Source: Pontibacter sp. E15-1
GTDB taxonomy: Bacteria > Bacteroidota > Bacteroidia > Cytophagales > Hymenobacteraceae
Assembly (NCBI RefSeq): GCF_022601975.1
Contig: NZ_JAKVIR010000002.1
Location: forward strand, 1-64,000
Length of the DNA stretch: 64,000 nt
Direction: 5' to 3'
Shown: positions 50,317 through 59,423 of the stretch, piece after piece
Layout of the letters: each line of letters opens with the position of its first letter
Position numbering within the stretch: position 1 is the first letter of the stretch
Position numbers and translations under genes: made by a program
The notes under the pieces: generated by a model
Databases searched by the model: none
What the model saw: only the letters and a program-made list of their open reading frames with translations
What the model was told of the DNA's origin: nothing

Positions 50317-50335
50317 GAAAAGATTTTAGTTTGAA

Positions 50336-50848
50336 TTAGTGCTGGTGACCGCCTTCGCCGTGCACATGGCCGTGGTCCAGCTCTTCCTGCGTAGCCTCGC
50401 GCACGTTTTCTACTTTGCCTTTAAAGAAAAGCTCTTTGCCTGCCAGGGGATGGTTAAAGTCCATCTTTACCGTGTCTTCTGTCACTTCCACCACGCGGCC
50501 CTGCAGTTGGTTGCCTTCGCTGTCGGCCATCGGGATGTAATTTCCTTCCTCCAGCATGTTGTCCGGAACTGAGCCCTCCACCTCAAACACATTTTTCGGC
50601 AAATCCACGACAGCTTCCGCGTTGTATTCGCCATACCCGTCTTCGGTGTTCAGCTTAAAATCAAAGTTGTCGCCAGAGTTTAGCGTGCCGAGGTTGTCTT
50701 CAAACTGCTCGGGCAGGCCGCTCATGCCATATATAAAGACCATGGGCTGCTCTTCGTTGGCTGTTTCTATCAGGCTTTGCTCCCCGCTCTCATCCAGTAT
50801 GCGCAGTTCGTAGGTAAGCGTCACCACTTTGTCTTTATCAATTTTCAT
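50336..50848 (-). CDS. FKBP-type peptidyl-prolyl isomerase, SlyD-like
   Basis: A 170-residue folding helper that isomerises Xaa-Pro bonds. The FKBP core (KDKVVTLTYELRILDESGE, PMVFIYGMSGLPEQFEDNL) is interrupted by the insert-in-flap domain (about 70-125, DGYGEYNAEAVVDLPKNVF), and NHPLAGKELFFKGKV closes it, as in SlyD. The short tail HGHVHGEGGHQH is His-rich and should bind nickel or zinc. No signal peptide, so cytosolic. Confidence 0.92.
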   Translation of the reverse strand: MKIDKDKVVTLTYELRILDESGEQSLIETANEEQPMVFIYGMSGLPEQFEDNLGTLNSGDNFDFKLNTEDGYGEYNAEAVVDLPKNVFEVEGSVPDNMLEEGNYIPMADSEGNQLQGRVVEVTEDTVKMDFNHPLAGKELFFKGKVENVREATQEELDHGHVHGEGGHQH

Positions 50849-50969
50849 GTTTTATTTTTCAGAGGTTTATAAATGTGAATAAGTTAAAGTTACGGTTTCT
50901 GCGCCGAAAATCAGAGGAGAACGGGTATAAATTGGGCGTGGCAGCACAACATATACCCGTTCCGCCAGC

Positions 50970-52913
50970 TTAAGGCATACACTCGGTAAGCTCCCAGGCG
51001 CTGCGGTAGGCATTGATGCTTTCTACATACGCAAGAAAATCAGCATAGTAAGGGTGCTGGCTGAGTGTGGCGCTGTCGCCCACAATCACGAGCTTCTTCT
51101 TGGCCCGTGTCATGGCCACGTTCATGCGCCGGATGTCAGAAAGGAAGCCGATTTCGCCTTTCTCGTTGCTGCGCGTCATGCTGATGTAGATCACATCGCG
51201 CTCCTGCCCCTGAAAACTGTCGACGGTGCCGATGGAGAGCTGCCGCTTCAGCTTTAGCTCGTGCAACTGCGGCATGTGCTCCACACGGTCCTGCAGGTAA
51301 TTGATCTGGGCGCGGTAAGGGGCAATCACTCCGATGCGCAGCGGCTCGGCATCCGCGTCGGTGGGGCTATAGTCGCGCAGCAGCAGGGCCAGGTGATTCA
51401 GCAGCAGGTTGGCTTCGTCGGGGTTGGCAGAGCTGGAGCTTTCCGGGCTTTCCACTTCATTGTAGCCGCAGCCAGCCGTGTCTACAAACTCCACGGCCAG
51501 GCCAGGGGCAAACTGCGCGTCAAACTGGTGCAGGTCGTGGTCGTGCACACTCGGGTGCGCCTCCAATGCTCCCTGATAAAACTGCTGGTTCGAGAAGGCC
51601 ATGATGTGGTGGTGCATGCGATACTGGGTTTTCAGCATCACAGCCACGTCAGGTTGCCGCTCAATGCACTTCTCAAAAAGTGTTTTGCCCAGGCCACCTT
51701 TCTCCGCCTCAAAAGACTTGACGGTGGGGGGGAGCTGGCAGTGGTCTCCGGCCAGCACCACGCGCTTAGCCCTGCTGATCGGGATCCAGCAGGCGGGCTC
51801 CAGGGCCTGCGCCGCCTCATCGATGAACACCGTGTCGTACTCAAGATGGCGGATTGCTTTGTTGGCTGCCCCCACCAGCGTGCAGGTAATGACCTGTACA
51901 TGGTTCAACAGATCATCGGTGATGTACTCCTCCACACGGTCTGCCTCGTCGAGCAGGCGCTTGCTTTCGGATTTGAAAAACTGCCGCTGGGCGCGCTCCT
52001 CATGCCCGAAATTTCGCTTGTGCTGAAAGGCCATGCGTTTGTACTCATCGGCTGTCTTGCGGTAGTCCTTCAGGCTTTTGTAGGAGCGGTGCGCCATGAT
52101 CTGGGCATCCAGGGTATGGTCGAGCAGCACATCCGACACCCGGGAGGGGTTTCCGATCCGGATCACGTTTACCCCAGCCGTGGCCAGTTTCTCTGTCAGC
52201 AGATCCACGGCGGTGTTAGACGGAGCGGTGACCAGGAGGCGGCGCTGAGTCTCCAGCGATTTGAGTATGGCCTGTACCAGCGTGGTGGTTTTGCCCGTGC
52301 CCGGAGGGCCGTGTATGATGGCCACGTCCTTTGCCTGCACGATTTTGCGCACCGCCTCATTCTGCGATGGGTTCAGCAGCGGGATGTTGTCCATTGCCTC
52401 CGAAGTGAACGCGGCTGGAACGTCGCCCAGCAGGATATCGCGAAGCTCAGCCAGGCGCGTCTTGTGGGCGTCAAGGGTCTTTTTCATCGCGATCTCCATC
52501 TCGCGGTAACTCATCTCGTCAAAGGTGAGGTCGATGCCGAGGCGGCCATCGTCTATCCACTCGGGGAGATCCTCTTTGTTGGTGGCGAGCAGCACTTTGT
52601 TCCGGCGCAGCCCCACGATCACACCGCTCAGGTTCTGGCGCTCGCCGTTATTGCTGAACAGGGCGGCGGCCTTGCCCGTCTGGAACATGTGCAGCTGGTC
52701 CCGGTCTTTTGTCCGCTCCAGCTCCAGCACAATCTTGTTTCCGAAACCGATTTCCTCCTTCACTATCGTGACGGGGTACCAGCAGAACCCCATGGCCTTT
52801 CGCTCCGTGATGGTGCTCTTCAGGCTCTTGATTTTGTATTGCTGCCTGTCTTCTTCCTGTTCAATCTTCAGCAGCTCCTGTACCTGCCTCAGCTCATAAA
52901 GTATCTCGCTCAT
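50970..52913 (-). CDS. Superfamily 1 (IGHMBP2/Upf1-like) helicase
   Basis: An AAA-type SF1B helicase of about 647 residues. An N-terminal beta domain (about 50-170) precedes the motor: Walker A GPPGTGKTTT (about 208-217), DEAAQ box (FIDEAAQALEPACWIP, about 368), QYRMH, DSFQGQERDVIYIS and NVAMTRAKKKLVIVGD. This set is typical of the IGHMBP2/Upf1/Dna2 group; such bacterial proteins are little studied and may act on DNA or RNA. The frame opens at 52940, but the ATG at 52913 (MSEILYELRQVQELL) is the better start. Confidence 0.92.
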   Translation of the reverse strand: MSEILYELRQVQELLKIEQEEDRQQYKIKSLKSTITERKAMGFCWYPVTIVKEEIGFGNKIVLELERTKDRDQLHMFQTGKAAALFSNNGERQNLSGVIVGLRRNKVLLATNKEDLPEWIDDGRLGIDLTFDEMSYREMEIAMKKTLDAHKTRLAELRDILLGDVPAAFTSEAMDNIPLLNPSQNEAVRKIVQAKDVAIIHGPPGTGKTTTLVQAILKSLETQRRLLVTAPSNTAVDLLTEKLATAGVNVIRIGNPSRVSDVLLDHTLDAQIMAHRSYKSLKDYRKTADEYKRMAFQHKRNFGHEERAQRQFFKSESKRLLDEADRVEEYITDDLLNHVQVITCTLVGAANKAIRHLEYDTVFIDEAAQALEPACWIPISRAKRVVLAGDHCQLPPTVKSFEAEKGGLGKTLFEKCIERQPDVAVMLKTQYRMHHHIMAFSNQQFYQGALEAHPSVHDHDLHQFDAQFAPGLAVEFVDTAGCGYNEVESPESSSSANPDEANLLLNHLALLLRDYSPTDADAEPLRIGVIAPYRAQINYLQDRVEHMPQLHELKLKRQLSIGTVDSFQGQERDVIYISMTRSNEKGEIGFLSDIRRMNVAMTRAKKKLVIVGDSATLSQHPYYADFLAYVESINAYRSAWELTECMP

Positions 52914-53105
52914 GTATCTCAAAAAAAGAAAGGCTGGCAAAATTGCGACAGCCTTCCGGGGTATATCGTTTTGTTTCTGGCAGTATAAAAGCTGCCATCC
53001 TGTGGTTCAGCCCATCGCCGTGACGTCCTTGTAACAGCATCAGTCCTACTAAAATTCCTGTGCCCAAGCACCGCCCATACCATAGCCCGCGCCAGGGGTA
53101 CTTCT

Positions 53106-53678
53106 CTAGGATTTGGGCACTCTCTTTTTGCGCACCTTTTTGGAGGCGCTGTTTAACCTTACCTGCAGGTATATGGCATAGAGCAATAGGATAAATGCGG
53201 CTACAGCCAGCACCGTAATCACTTTGTCTTTGCCATACCGCAGGTCGGCGGTCTCGCTCAGTTGCACCTCCAGGTCTTTGATGGTGCGCTCGCGCTTCTT
53301 TATGTTCGCGTGCAGCATTTTCAGCTGGCTCTGCAGGTCGGCGATTCGGGCACTGACGATCCGCTGGTCCTCCACCGTTATTTTGCCTTCGCGTTGGTTC
53401 TCAACGGTGCTCTCCGCTACTTTCTTGATGCTGGCCACTTTAATGGCCGAGATTAGCTCCGAGTCCTTGTTAATGATCTTTTTGAGCGTCTCGATGATAC
53501 TCAGCAGATCAGCCTTGGATTTCTTGCCCCAGAAATTGCTGTTCTGCTGGCTGTAGAACTGGTATTCCATCACAAGCTGCTCCCGCTCGTTCATCAAATT
53601 CGTCAGCTTGTCCTGTTCCTGGGCCCGCACACCTACAAACCAGAGGCAGCACACGGCCAGGGCCAATAGTTTCTTCAT
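53106..53678 (-). CDS. Exported coiled-coil protein with C-terminal membrane helix
   Basis: About 190 residues: a signal peptide (MKKLLALAVCCLWFVGVRAQ), two coiled-coil stretches (about 20-50 and 95-150, ISARIADLQSQLKMLHANIKKRERTIKDLEVQLSE-like heptads), a membrane segment (VITVLAVAAFILLLYAIYLQV) and a basic tail KKVRKKRVPKS. So it is probably a periplasmic coiled coil tied to the inner membrane. The frame opens at 53819, inside the exporter gene; of three adjacent ATG codons (53684, 53681, 53678) the last has the best distance to the AAGGAG upstream. It follows the RND exporter by 70 bases; a partnership is possible but unproven. Confidence 0.75.
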   Translation of the reverse strand: MKKLLALAVCCLWFVGVRAQEQDKLTNLMNEREQLVMEYQFYSQQNSNFWGKKSKADLLSIIETLKKIINKDSELISAIKVASIKKVAESTVENQREGKITVEDQRIVSARIADLQSQLKMLHANIKKRERTIKDLEVQLSETADLRYGKDKVITVLAVAAFILLLYAIYLQVRLNSASKKVRKKRVPKS

Positions 53679-53748
53679 CATCATCACTCCTTTTCTTTGC
53701 TCACAATTCAACTGCAAATATGGCCAACCTAAAGGAAAAGGCCTCAAT

Positions 53749-56004
53749 TTATTTTCGCGGGTGCTTATAAAACAGCAGAATGAGCACAGGCAACAGGTAT
53801 AAGTCGGCCACCACGGCAAAGAGCAGCGTCAGGCTCACGAAAAGCCCCACATAAAAGGTGGCGTCGAAGGTAGAGAGCACCAGCGTAAGGAAACCCGCCA
53901 CCAGGATGCAGGAGGTGATGATGATCGCCTTACCGGCGGAGATGAACGTGCGCTTTACGGCATAGGGCAACGACTTTCCGGCCAGCAGCTCCAGTTTCAG
54001 TTTGCTGAGGAAGTGGATGGTGTCGTCCACGGCGATGCCAAAAGCGATGGTGAAGATGATGGATATGGACACAGTCATGTTGACGCCCATAAACCCCATC
54101 AGCCCCCCGATCATCAGCAGCGGGATAACGTTGGGTATGAGCGAGATAACCACCATCCGCAACGATCGGAAAACCAGCCCCACAATCAGGGCAATGACAC
54201 CAAAGGCAATCAGGAGGCCCTGCATCATGTTTTTGGTGACGTAGGCGTTATTTTTATCGAGCAGGATAGAGCTGCCCGTGAGGCGGGTGTGCAGAAAGTC
54301 CGGGTTGATGTGCTGGCGGATATAGCTGCGCAGCGAGTCGTTTTGCACGGTAGCGGCCGCGCTGCCGATGTCCTTCATTTTCCCGGTCAGCCTTCCTTCG
54401 GCGGCATCAGCCGTCACGAGGCTGCGCAACTCGCTGCGGTTCCGGAAAGCCTGCAGGCGCTGCTTCACCTGCTGCAGCCCGCGCTTGCTTTCGGGCAGTT
54501 TAAAGTAGTCGTCCAGGCCGCCGTTCTGGGCGCGGTTAATTGTTTTCACCACAGAGGCGGGAGAGGTGATGAAATTGAGCCCATAGGTATGGGTGAGGTA
54601 GCGCTCCAGCTTCTCCACTTCATGCAGCACCTCCAAGTCATACATGCTATGGCCCTTGGCGGCAATCAGGTGCATCTCAAAGGCGCGCACCCCCGAGAAG
54701 TTGTCCTCGAAATAGCGGAAATCCTGCAGTATGGGATCGTCATCCCCCAAATCCTCCAGCAGCGTGGTATCCACTTTTATCTGACTTATACCTGCCAGGC
54801 TGATGACGATAATGGCAAAACTGCTGACCAGTATCTCTTTCGGGTGTTGCAGCACAAAGCGGAGCATGCGCCCCAGCAAGATCGGCCACGAAAAATCCAC
54901 ACGCCGCGCCCGCACCGGATTTGGCTTTTTGATGAGTATGAGGATGGCCGGCAACAGCGTGAAGGCCAGCACGTAGGCCAGACCGATGGCAATGGCGGTG
55001 TACAGCCCAAAGTTGCGGATGGGCACAATAGCCGTGGTAAGCAGGGTGAGAAAGCCGATGGAAGTGGTGAGCGAGGTGAGGAAGGTGGCCATACCCACTT
55101 CCTTCACCGTGATTTTAAGGGCGGGCAGCTTTTCCATCCCATTCCCGAGCTCCGTTATGTAGCGCGAGAGTATATGGATCACATCCGACATGCCCACCAC
55201 AAACAGGATGGTCGGCAGCAGCATGGTCATCACATCGATGGGTTTGTTGAAGAGGCCCATTACGCCCATGGCCCATAGCACCGAGAGCAGTACCACCACC
55301 AGCGGCACCAGCACGCCCCAGGCCGTCCGGAACGTGATCCAGAGAAAGAGGATAACCAGCAGGATGGAGGCCGACATGAAAATGGCCAGCTCAATCTTCA
55401 TCTTGTCCACGAAGACGGACTGCGCCAGCGCCTTGCCGGCCACGTGGCTTTCCTGTAACTGTAGCTGCGCCAGCTTGCCGTTCAGGGCCGCCATCAGGGT
55501 GTCGCTGGCTTCCTTGCCCAGGTTGTCGGAGGTCTGCACAAAAATAGAGACGGCACGGGCATTCTCAGAGAAAAGCGTGCCCACCAGTTCCCGGGAGGTA
55601 TAAATAGCCACAGAGTCCTGTTCATACCGCTCCGGCTCAGCCACGTGGAGGTATGGGATCTCAAAATAGCCAAACTGCTCGATAATGGGGCTTTTGACAG
55701 TAGTGGGAGAGAGCACGGCCTCGACATGGGGTTGCCGCTGCATAAAACTGGTCAGGCTGTCTACCTTCGTCAGAAACGGCTGCTCAAAAAGGCTTCCCTG
55801 GTTCTCCAAGCCGATCAGAAGATAGTCGTTGTCGTTGCCGAACTTGTCGCGGTAGCTCAGAAAATACGCCAGGTCCGGGTCGCCTTTCGGGAAAAAGTTC
55901 TCGAAGTTATAATCGAACCTGAGGCGGGAGGCAAAATACACGCTGCAAGCCGTCAGCAAACCGATCAGTAGCAGGAGGAAGAGGCTGAGTTTTCTGTAGT
56001 TCAA
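53749..56004 (-). CDS. RND/MMPL superfamily exporter
   Basis: A polytopic exporter of about 750 residues with the RND plan: helix 1, a large periplasmic domain (about 35-215), five helices, a second periplasmic domain and five more helices. Two copies of the sterol-sensing-like helix block are seen: DVIHILSRYITELGNG with TSLTTSIGFLTLL, and FGIAVDDTIHFLSKLKLEL with the SCILVAGFLTLVLSTF part. This is the MMPL-type group exporting hydrophobic lipids or hopanoids, substrate unknown. The frame opens at 56064, but a -7 box at 56061-56054 lies inside that extension; TTG at 56004 (NYRKLSLFLLLL) is a better start. ATG 56052 is the alternative. Confidence 0.85.
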   Translation of the reverse strand: MNYRKLSLFLLLLIGLLTACSVYFASRLRFDYNFENFFPKGDPDLAYFLSYRDKFGNDNDYLLIGLENQGSLFEQPFLTKVDSLTSFMQRQPHVEAVLSPTTVKSPIIEQFGYFEIPYLHVAEPERYEQDSVAIYTSRELVGTLFSENARAVSIFVQTSDNLGKEASDTLMAALNGKLAQLQLQESHVAGKALAQSVFVDKMKIELAIFMSASILLVILFLWITFRTAWGVLVPLVVVLLSVLWAMGVMGLFNKPIDVMTMLLPTILFVVGMSDVIHILSRYITELGNGMEKLPALKITVKEVGMATFLTSLTTSIGFLTLLTTAIVPIRNFGLYTAIAIGLAYVLAFTLLPAILILIKKPNPVRARRVDFSWPILLGRMLRFVLQHPKEILVSSFAIIVISLAGISQIKVDTTLLEDLGDDDPILQDFRYFEDNFSGVRAFEMHLIAAKGHSMYDLEVLHEVEKLERYLTHTYGLNFITSPASVVKTINRAQNGGLDDYFKLPESKRGLQQVKQRLQAFRNRSELRSLVTADAAEGRLTGKMKDIGSAAATVQNDSLRSYIRQHINPDFLHTRLTGSSILLDKNNAYVTKNMMQGLLIAFGVIALIVGLVFRSLRMVVISLIPNVIPLLMIGGLMGFMGVNMTVSISIIFTIAFGIAVDDTIHFLSKLKLELLAGKSLPYAVKRTFISAGKAIIITSCILVAGFLTLVLSTFDATFYVGLFVSLTLLFAVVADLYLLPVLILLFYKHPRK

Positions 56005-56053
56005 GGGGGCTAGGGTATAGGCTGTTGGAACTCCGGTAACCTGCCGGAACATG

Positions 56054-56061
56054 CAAAGATA
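56054..56061 (-). promoter_or_regulatory. Possible promoter -7 box of the RND exporter
   Basis: Minus-strand TATCTTTG fits TAnnTTTG. Transcription would start near 56048, downstream of the first two possible ATG codons, which argues for the TTG start at 56004. A -33 match at normal spacing is not clear. Confidence 0.35.
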
Positions 56062-56142
56062 CAACTGTAGCCAAAGTTTTTTGTTTTAGCATCGGGAGAT
56101 TTGCCCAAGGCAAGTTTTTCGGCAAAACCAGAGATTCCCTGA

Positions 56143-56173
56143 TTTTCGCTTTCCGCGAATCATGCTATCTTTG
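56143..56173 (+). promoter_or_regulatory. Promoter of thyA
   Basis: TTTT at 56143-56146, exactly 19 bases, then TATCTTTG at 56166-56173. This is one base off the TTTG-N19-TAnnTTTG consensus. Predicted transcription start is about 56180, 29 bases before the ATG. Confidence 0.55.
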
Positions 56174-56208
56174 GCACTGCACACCAATCAAAAGCAGAAC
56201 CCATACCC

Positions 56209-57003
56209 ATGAGACAATATTTAGAGTTGATGCAGCACATCCTGGACAAAGGGGTGACCAAAGAAGATAGAACAGGCACGGGCACCAAAAGTATTTTTGG
56301 CTACCAGATGCGCTTCGACCTGGCCGAGGGTTTTCCGCTGGTAACCACCAAAAAAGTACACCTCAAGTCTATCCTGCACGAGTTGCTCTGGTTTTTGAAG
56401 GGCGACACCAACATCAAATACCTGAAAGAAAACGGGGTAAAGATCTGGGACGAATGGGCAGATGAGCAGGGCGATCTTGGGCCTGTGTATGGCTCGCAGT
56501 GGCGCAGCTGGCCCACACCCGACGGCCGCCATATCGACCAGATCACGCAGGTGGTGAACCAACTCAAGCACAACCCCGACTCCCGCCGCATCATCGTGAG
56601 CGCCTGGAATGTGGCCGAGATTGAGCATATGAAGCTGCCCCCGTGCCACGCGTTCTACCAGTTTTATGTGGCCGAAGGCAAGCTCTCGTGCCAGCTCTAC
56701 CAGCGCTCCTCCGACGTTTTCCTGGGCGTGCCGTTTAACATTGCCTCGTATGCGCTGCTGGTGCTGATGATGGCGCAGGTTACCGGCCTCGAGCCCGGCG
56801 AGTTCATCTGGACGGGCGGCGATACGCACCTATACCTCAACCACCTGGATCAGGCACAGAAGCAACTCACCCGCGAGCCCCGCCCGCTGCCCACCATGAA
56901 GCTGAACCCCGCCGTGAAGGATATTTTCGATTTCACGTATGAGGACTTCGAGCTGCTGAACTACGACCCGCACCCCGGTATAAAAGCCCCGGTGGCTGTA
57001 TAG
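56209..57003 (+). CDS. thyA: Thymidylate synthase
   Basis: Methylates dUMP to dTMP with methylene-tetrahydrofolate. The 264-residue protein is the E. coli type: [18 protein letters not shown], the catalytic Cys in [11 protein letters not shown] (about 146), [23 protein letters not shown], and the C-terminal [11 protein letters not shown]. Length is exactly that of short ThyA. It is divergent from the RND exporter. pabB in this window supplies the folate branch, but the genes are far apart. Confidence 0.97.
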   Translation: MRQYLELMQHILDKGVTKEDRTGTGTKSIFGYQMRFDLAEGFPLVTTKKVHLKSILHELLWFLKGDTNIKYLKENGVKIWDEWADEQGDLGPVYGSQWRSWPTPDGRHIDQITQVVNQLKHNPDSRRIIVSAWNVAEIEHMKLPPCHAFYQFYVAEGKLSCQLYQRSSDVFLGVPFNIASYALLVLMMAQVTGLEPGEFIWTGGDTHLYLNHLDQAQKQLTREPRPLPTMKLNPAVKDIFDFTYEDFELLNYDPHPGIKAPVAV

Positions 57004-57109
57004 CAAGGCAGTTTGGGTTAATACAGGCGGTTTTGTCGTAAAGGAGATTGTATTTATATATAAACCAATTCCAGAATCGGCTGTTACTTAAGCTCAAACT
57101 AAACGGACT

Positions 57110-57871
57110 ATGAAATTAAAATCGATTTTAACGGTACTCTTCGCCGCGGCTGTGATGCAGGTAAGCGCCCAGAACGCAGCACCAGACCAGATCAAAACCA
57201 ACAAGGGCGACCTGACGATCCAGCCCATACAGCACGCGACGCTCGTCCTGACGTGGGAGGGAAAGACCATCTACGTGGACCCGACTGGCGGCGCTGAGGC
57301 TTTCGAAGGGATGGCCAAGCCGGATCTGATCCTGATCACGGACATTCACGGAGACCACATGGACGTGAAGACCCTTGATGCGCTGCAAGCGGAAACCGCA
57401 GCCATGATAGTGCCCCAGGCGGTGGCGAACGAGTTGCCCATGCAGCACAAGAGCCACACGAAAATATTGGGCAACGGCGAAAGCACGACTGCTCTGGGCA
57501 TACCCATCACGGCTGTGCCGATGTATAACCTGCCCGAGAGTGCGGATGCCATGCACACCAAAGGCAGAGGCAACGGCTATGTGTTGCGTTTCGGCAATAA
57601 AAACGTGTACATCTCCGGCGACACCGAGGGAGTGCCGGAAGTGCGCAACCTGAAAAACATCGACGTGGCGTTCCTGTCGATGAACCTTCCTTATACCATG
57701 GATGTGGAGCAGGCGGCCAGCACAACCCTTGACTTTAAGCCCAAGGTGATTTACCCCTACCACTACCGCGGCCAGAATGGGTTGAGCAACGTGGCGGCTT
57801 TCAAGAAAATGGTAAACGACAAGTATAAAAACATCGAGGTGCGGCTCCGGGACTGGTATCCCGCGAAATAA
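57110..57871 (+). CDS. Exported MBL-fold metal-dependent hydrolase
   Basis: A 253-residue protein with signal peptide (MKLKSILTVLFAAAVMQVSAQ) and a UlaG-like metallo-beta-lactamase fold: TLVLTWEGKTIYVDPTGG, LILITDIHGDHMDVKTLDAL (metal site), YVLRFGNKNVYISGDTEG and VIYPYHYRGQNG. In the HxHxDH motif the first His is Asp (TDIHGDH), which I recall in Bacteroidota relatives, so this is a family trait more than a defect. Periplasmic hydrolase of unknown substrate. Closed by a strong terminator. Confidence 0.9.
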   Translation: MKLKSILTVLFAAAVMQVSAQNAAPDQIKTNKGDLTIQPIQHATLVLTWEGKTIYVDPTGGAEAFEGMAKPDLILITDIHGDHMDVKTLDALQAETAAMIVPQAVANELPMQHKSHTKILGNGESTTALGIPITAVPMYNLPESADAMHTKGRGNGYVLRFGNKNVYISGDTEGVPEVRNLKNIDVAFLSMNLPYTMDVEQAASTTLDFKPKVIYPYHYRGQNGLSNVAAFKKMVNDKYKNIEVRLRDWYPAK

Positions 57872-57891
57872 CCCCATCTAAGATTGCCTAA

Positions 57892-57933
57892 AAACAGAAA
57901 GGACCGAAACGATTGCTTCGGTCCTTTCTGTTT
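57892..57933. terminator. Bidirectional terminator between MBL hydrolase and oxidoreductase genes
   Basis: A 17-bp perfect stem, 57892-57908 with 57917-57933, 8-base loop, between convergent genes. Confidence 0.9.
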
Positions 57934-57948
57934 ATAGGTATGGCCGGT

Positions 57949-59124
57949 TTACCAGGTGAGCGGCACTTTCTGGCCTGATTTGGCTGCCTCGTAAATAGCC
58001 ATCAGAATCTTTACGTCGCGCATACCCATTTCGCCGGGCACGATGGAGGCCTTGTTTTCCATGATGCTCTGCGCCTGTCCGTCCAGCTGCCGGGCCTGCT
58101 GATTCACGTGCGGGAAGTCCATCCGGCCTTCGCTCGTCTCGCCCTGCAGGCCGCCGTACGCATAGGCCGGGTTCAGTTTCCACCAGCCATTTTCCGCTTC
58201 TCCGCTCAGGTAGCTCTCACTCGCGTTGTAACTGCTGCGGCAGTCTGCCATTGCCCCGCCCGGAAATTCCATCTGCCAGAAAATGGTTTCTTCCACCTCA
58301 TCAAAAAAGTCGGGCTTTGTTACCTTCCCGAACCGCGCGGTAATGGACACTGGGCTCTCGCCGGTGGTATAGCACGCCCCCTGCACGCAGTAGATGCCCA
58401 TGTCCATCAAAGGGCCTCCGCCCGCCAGTTCCTTGTCCAGTCGCCATATATCGGGGTTGCCCACCACAAAGCTGTTGCCCGACTCAATTTTCCGCACCGC
58501 CCCGAAGACCTTTTGCTGTCCCAGTTCCATCACGCGCTGGTTGTAGGGCTCGTAATGCAGGCGGTAGCCGATCGAAAGGGTGACGTTGTTCTCGTTGCAG
58601 GCGTCAATCATGCGCTGGCAGTCCTCTACCGAGGTGGCCATCGGCTTCTCGCTGATCACGTGCTTGCCCGCCTTTGCTGCCCGGATGGTATACTCGGCGT
58701 GCATCGCATTGGGCAGTACCACATACACCACGTCAATAGCGGGGTTGTCTTTGATCTGGTCGAAGTTCTCGTAATTGTAGATATTCTGGTCGGGGATGTT
58801 GTATTTCTGTTTCCAGGTCTCCGCCTTGGAGGGAGTGCCCGTTACGATGCCGGCCAGGTAGCAGTTTTCGGTTTCCTGCAGGGCAGGGGCCAACTGTCCG
58901 GTGCTATACCCCCCGAGGCCTACCAGCGCCACGCCCAGTTTTTTTCGCGACGAGCCGTTGGCTCCTTCGCGCTGCTCTTGTTGCACGGTTGCATCCGAAG
59001 AGCCTTGTTGGCAACTGCTCATAGATAGCAACGGAAGGCCCAGGGCTGTGGTGCCAAGCGCCAGCGACACGCCTTTGATGAATTCGCGCCTGTTCGGGGA
59101 TTTGCGGAAATGTTTGTTCGTCAT
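57949..59124 (-). CDS. Gfo/Idh/MocA family oxidoreductase, Tat-exported lipoprotein
   Basis: A 391-residue NAD(P)-dependent sugar oxidoreductase-like protein. The N-terminus has a twin-arginine motif (NRREFIKG, 11-18), a hydrophobic stretch and lipobox-like LSMSSC (Cys 38), so it is probably exported folded with its cofactor and lipid-anchored. Then come the Rossmann phrase VALVGLGGYSTGQLAP, the family motif EKPMATSVEDCQRMID and the C-terminal alpha/beta domain with GGGPLMDMGIYCVQGA. It is close to glucose-fructose oxidoreductase. Divergent from the GH20 hexosaminidase, so a role in outer sugar metabolism is plausible. Confidence 0.9.
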   Translation of the reverse strand: MTNKHFRKSPNRREFIKGVSLALGTTALGLPLLSMSSCQQGSSDATVQQEQREGANGSSRKKLGVALVGLGGYSTGQLAPALQETENCYLAGIVTGTPSKAETWKQKYNIPDQNIYNYENFDQIKDNPAIDVVYVVLPNAMHAEYTIRAAKAGKHVISEKPMATSVEDCQRMIDACNENNVTLSIGYRLHYEPYNQRVMELGQQKVFGAVRKIESGNSFVVGNPDIWRLDKELAGGGPLMDMGIYCVQGACYTTGESPVSITARFGKVTKPDFFDEVEETIFWQMEFPGGAMADCRSSYNASESYLSGEAENGWWKLNPAYAYGGLQGETSEGRMDFPHVNQQARQLDGQAQSIMENKASIVPGEMGMRDVKILMAIYEAAKSGQKVPLTW

Positions 59125-59423
59125 GTCTTCGTACAGTTTGTTGAGGAGATTGTTATATAGGGGGTATATGGATTCAAGACCAAAAGGTTAGCCATTTTTA
59201 ATCAGTAGTGCACAGTACCAGTGCGTGGCGTTTCACGAAGCCGGCATATTAGGATTCCGGTTGCTGGCGTAGCAGCGGTATCCGATTGATTTTGCTTTTT
59301 ATACATCACAAAAATGTATAGCTTTAGTTGTTGTTCGCGCTTACCGCCTTTGGGGTGTAAAGTTTGCTGCAACATTGCTTCTATATCCAGCTAAACTATA
59401 CGCAACATCAAAAACTGCTCTCC

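Noticed and set aside
51261..52988. 575-codon plus-strand frame opposite the SF1 helicase
   Set aside because: Shadow of a GC-rich gene: the helicase motifs are on the minus strand, and the translation is His/Val/Leu-rich with no domain.
54013..55278. 421-codon plus-strand frame opposite the RND exporter
   Set aside because: Composition is His/Gln/Arg-rich without structure, while the minus strand codes a clear exporter.
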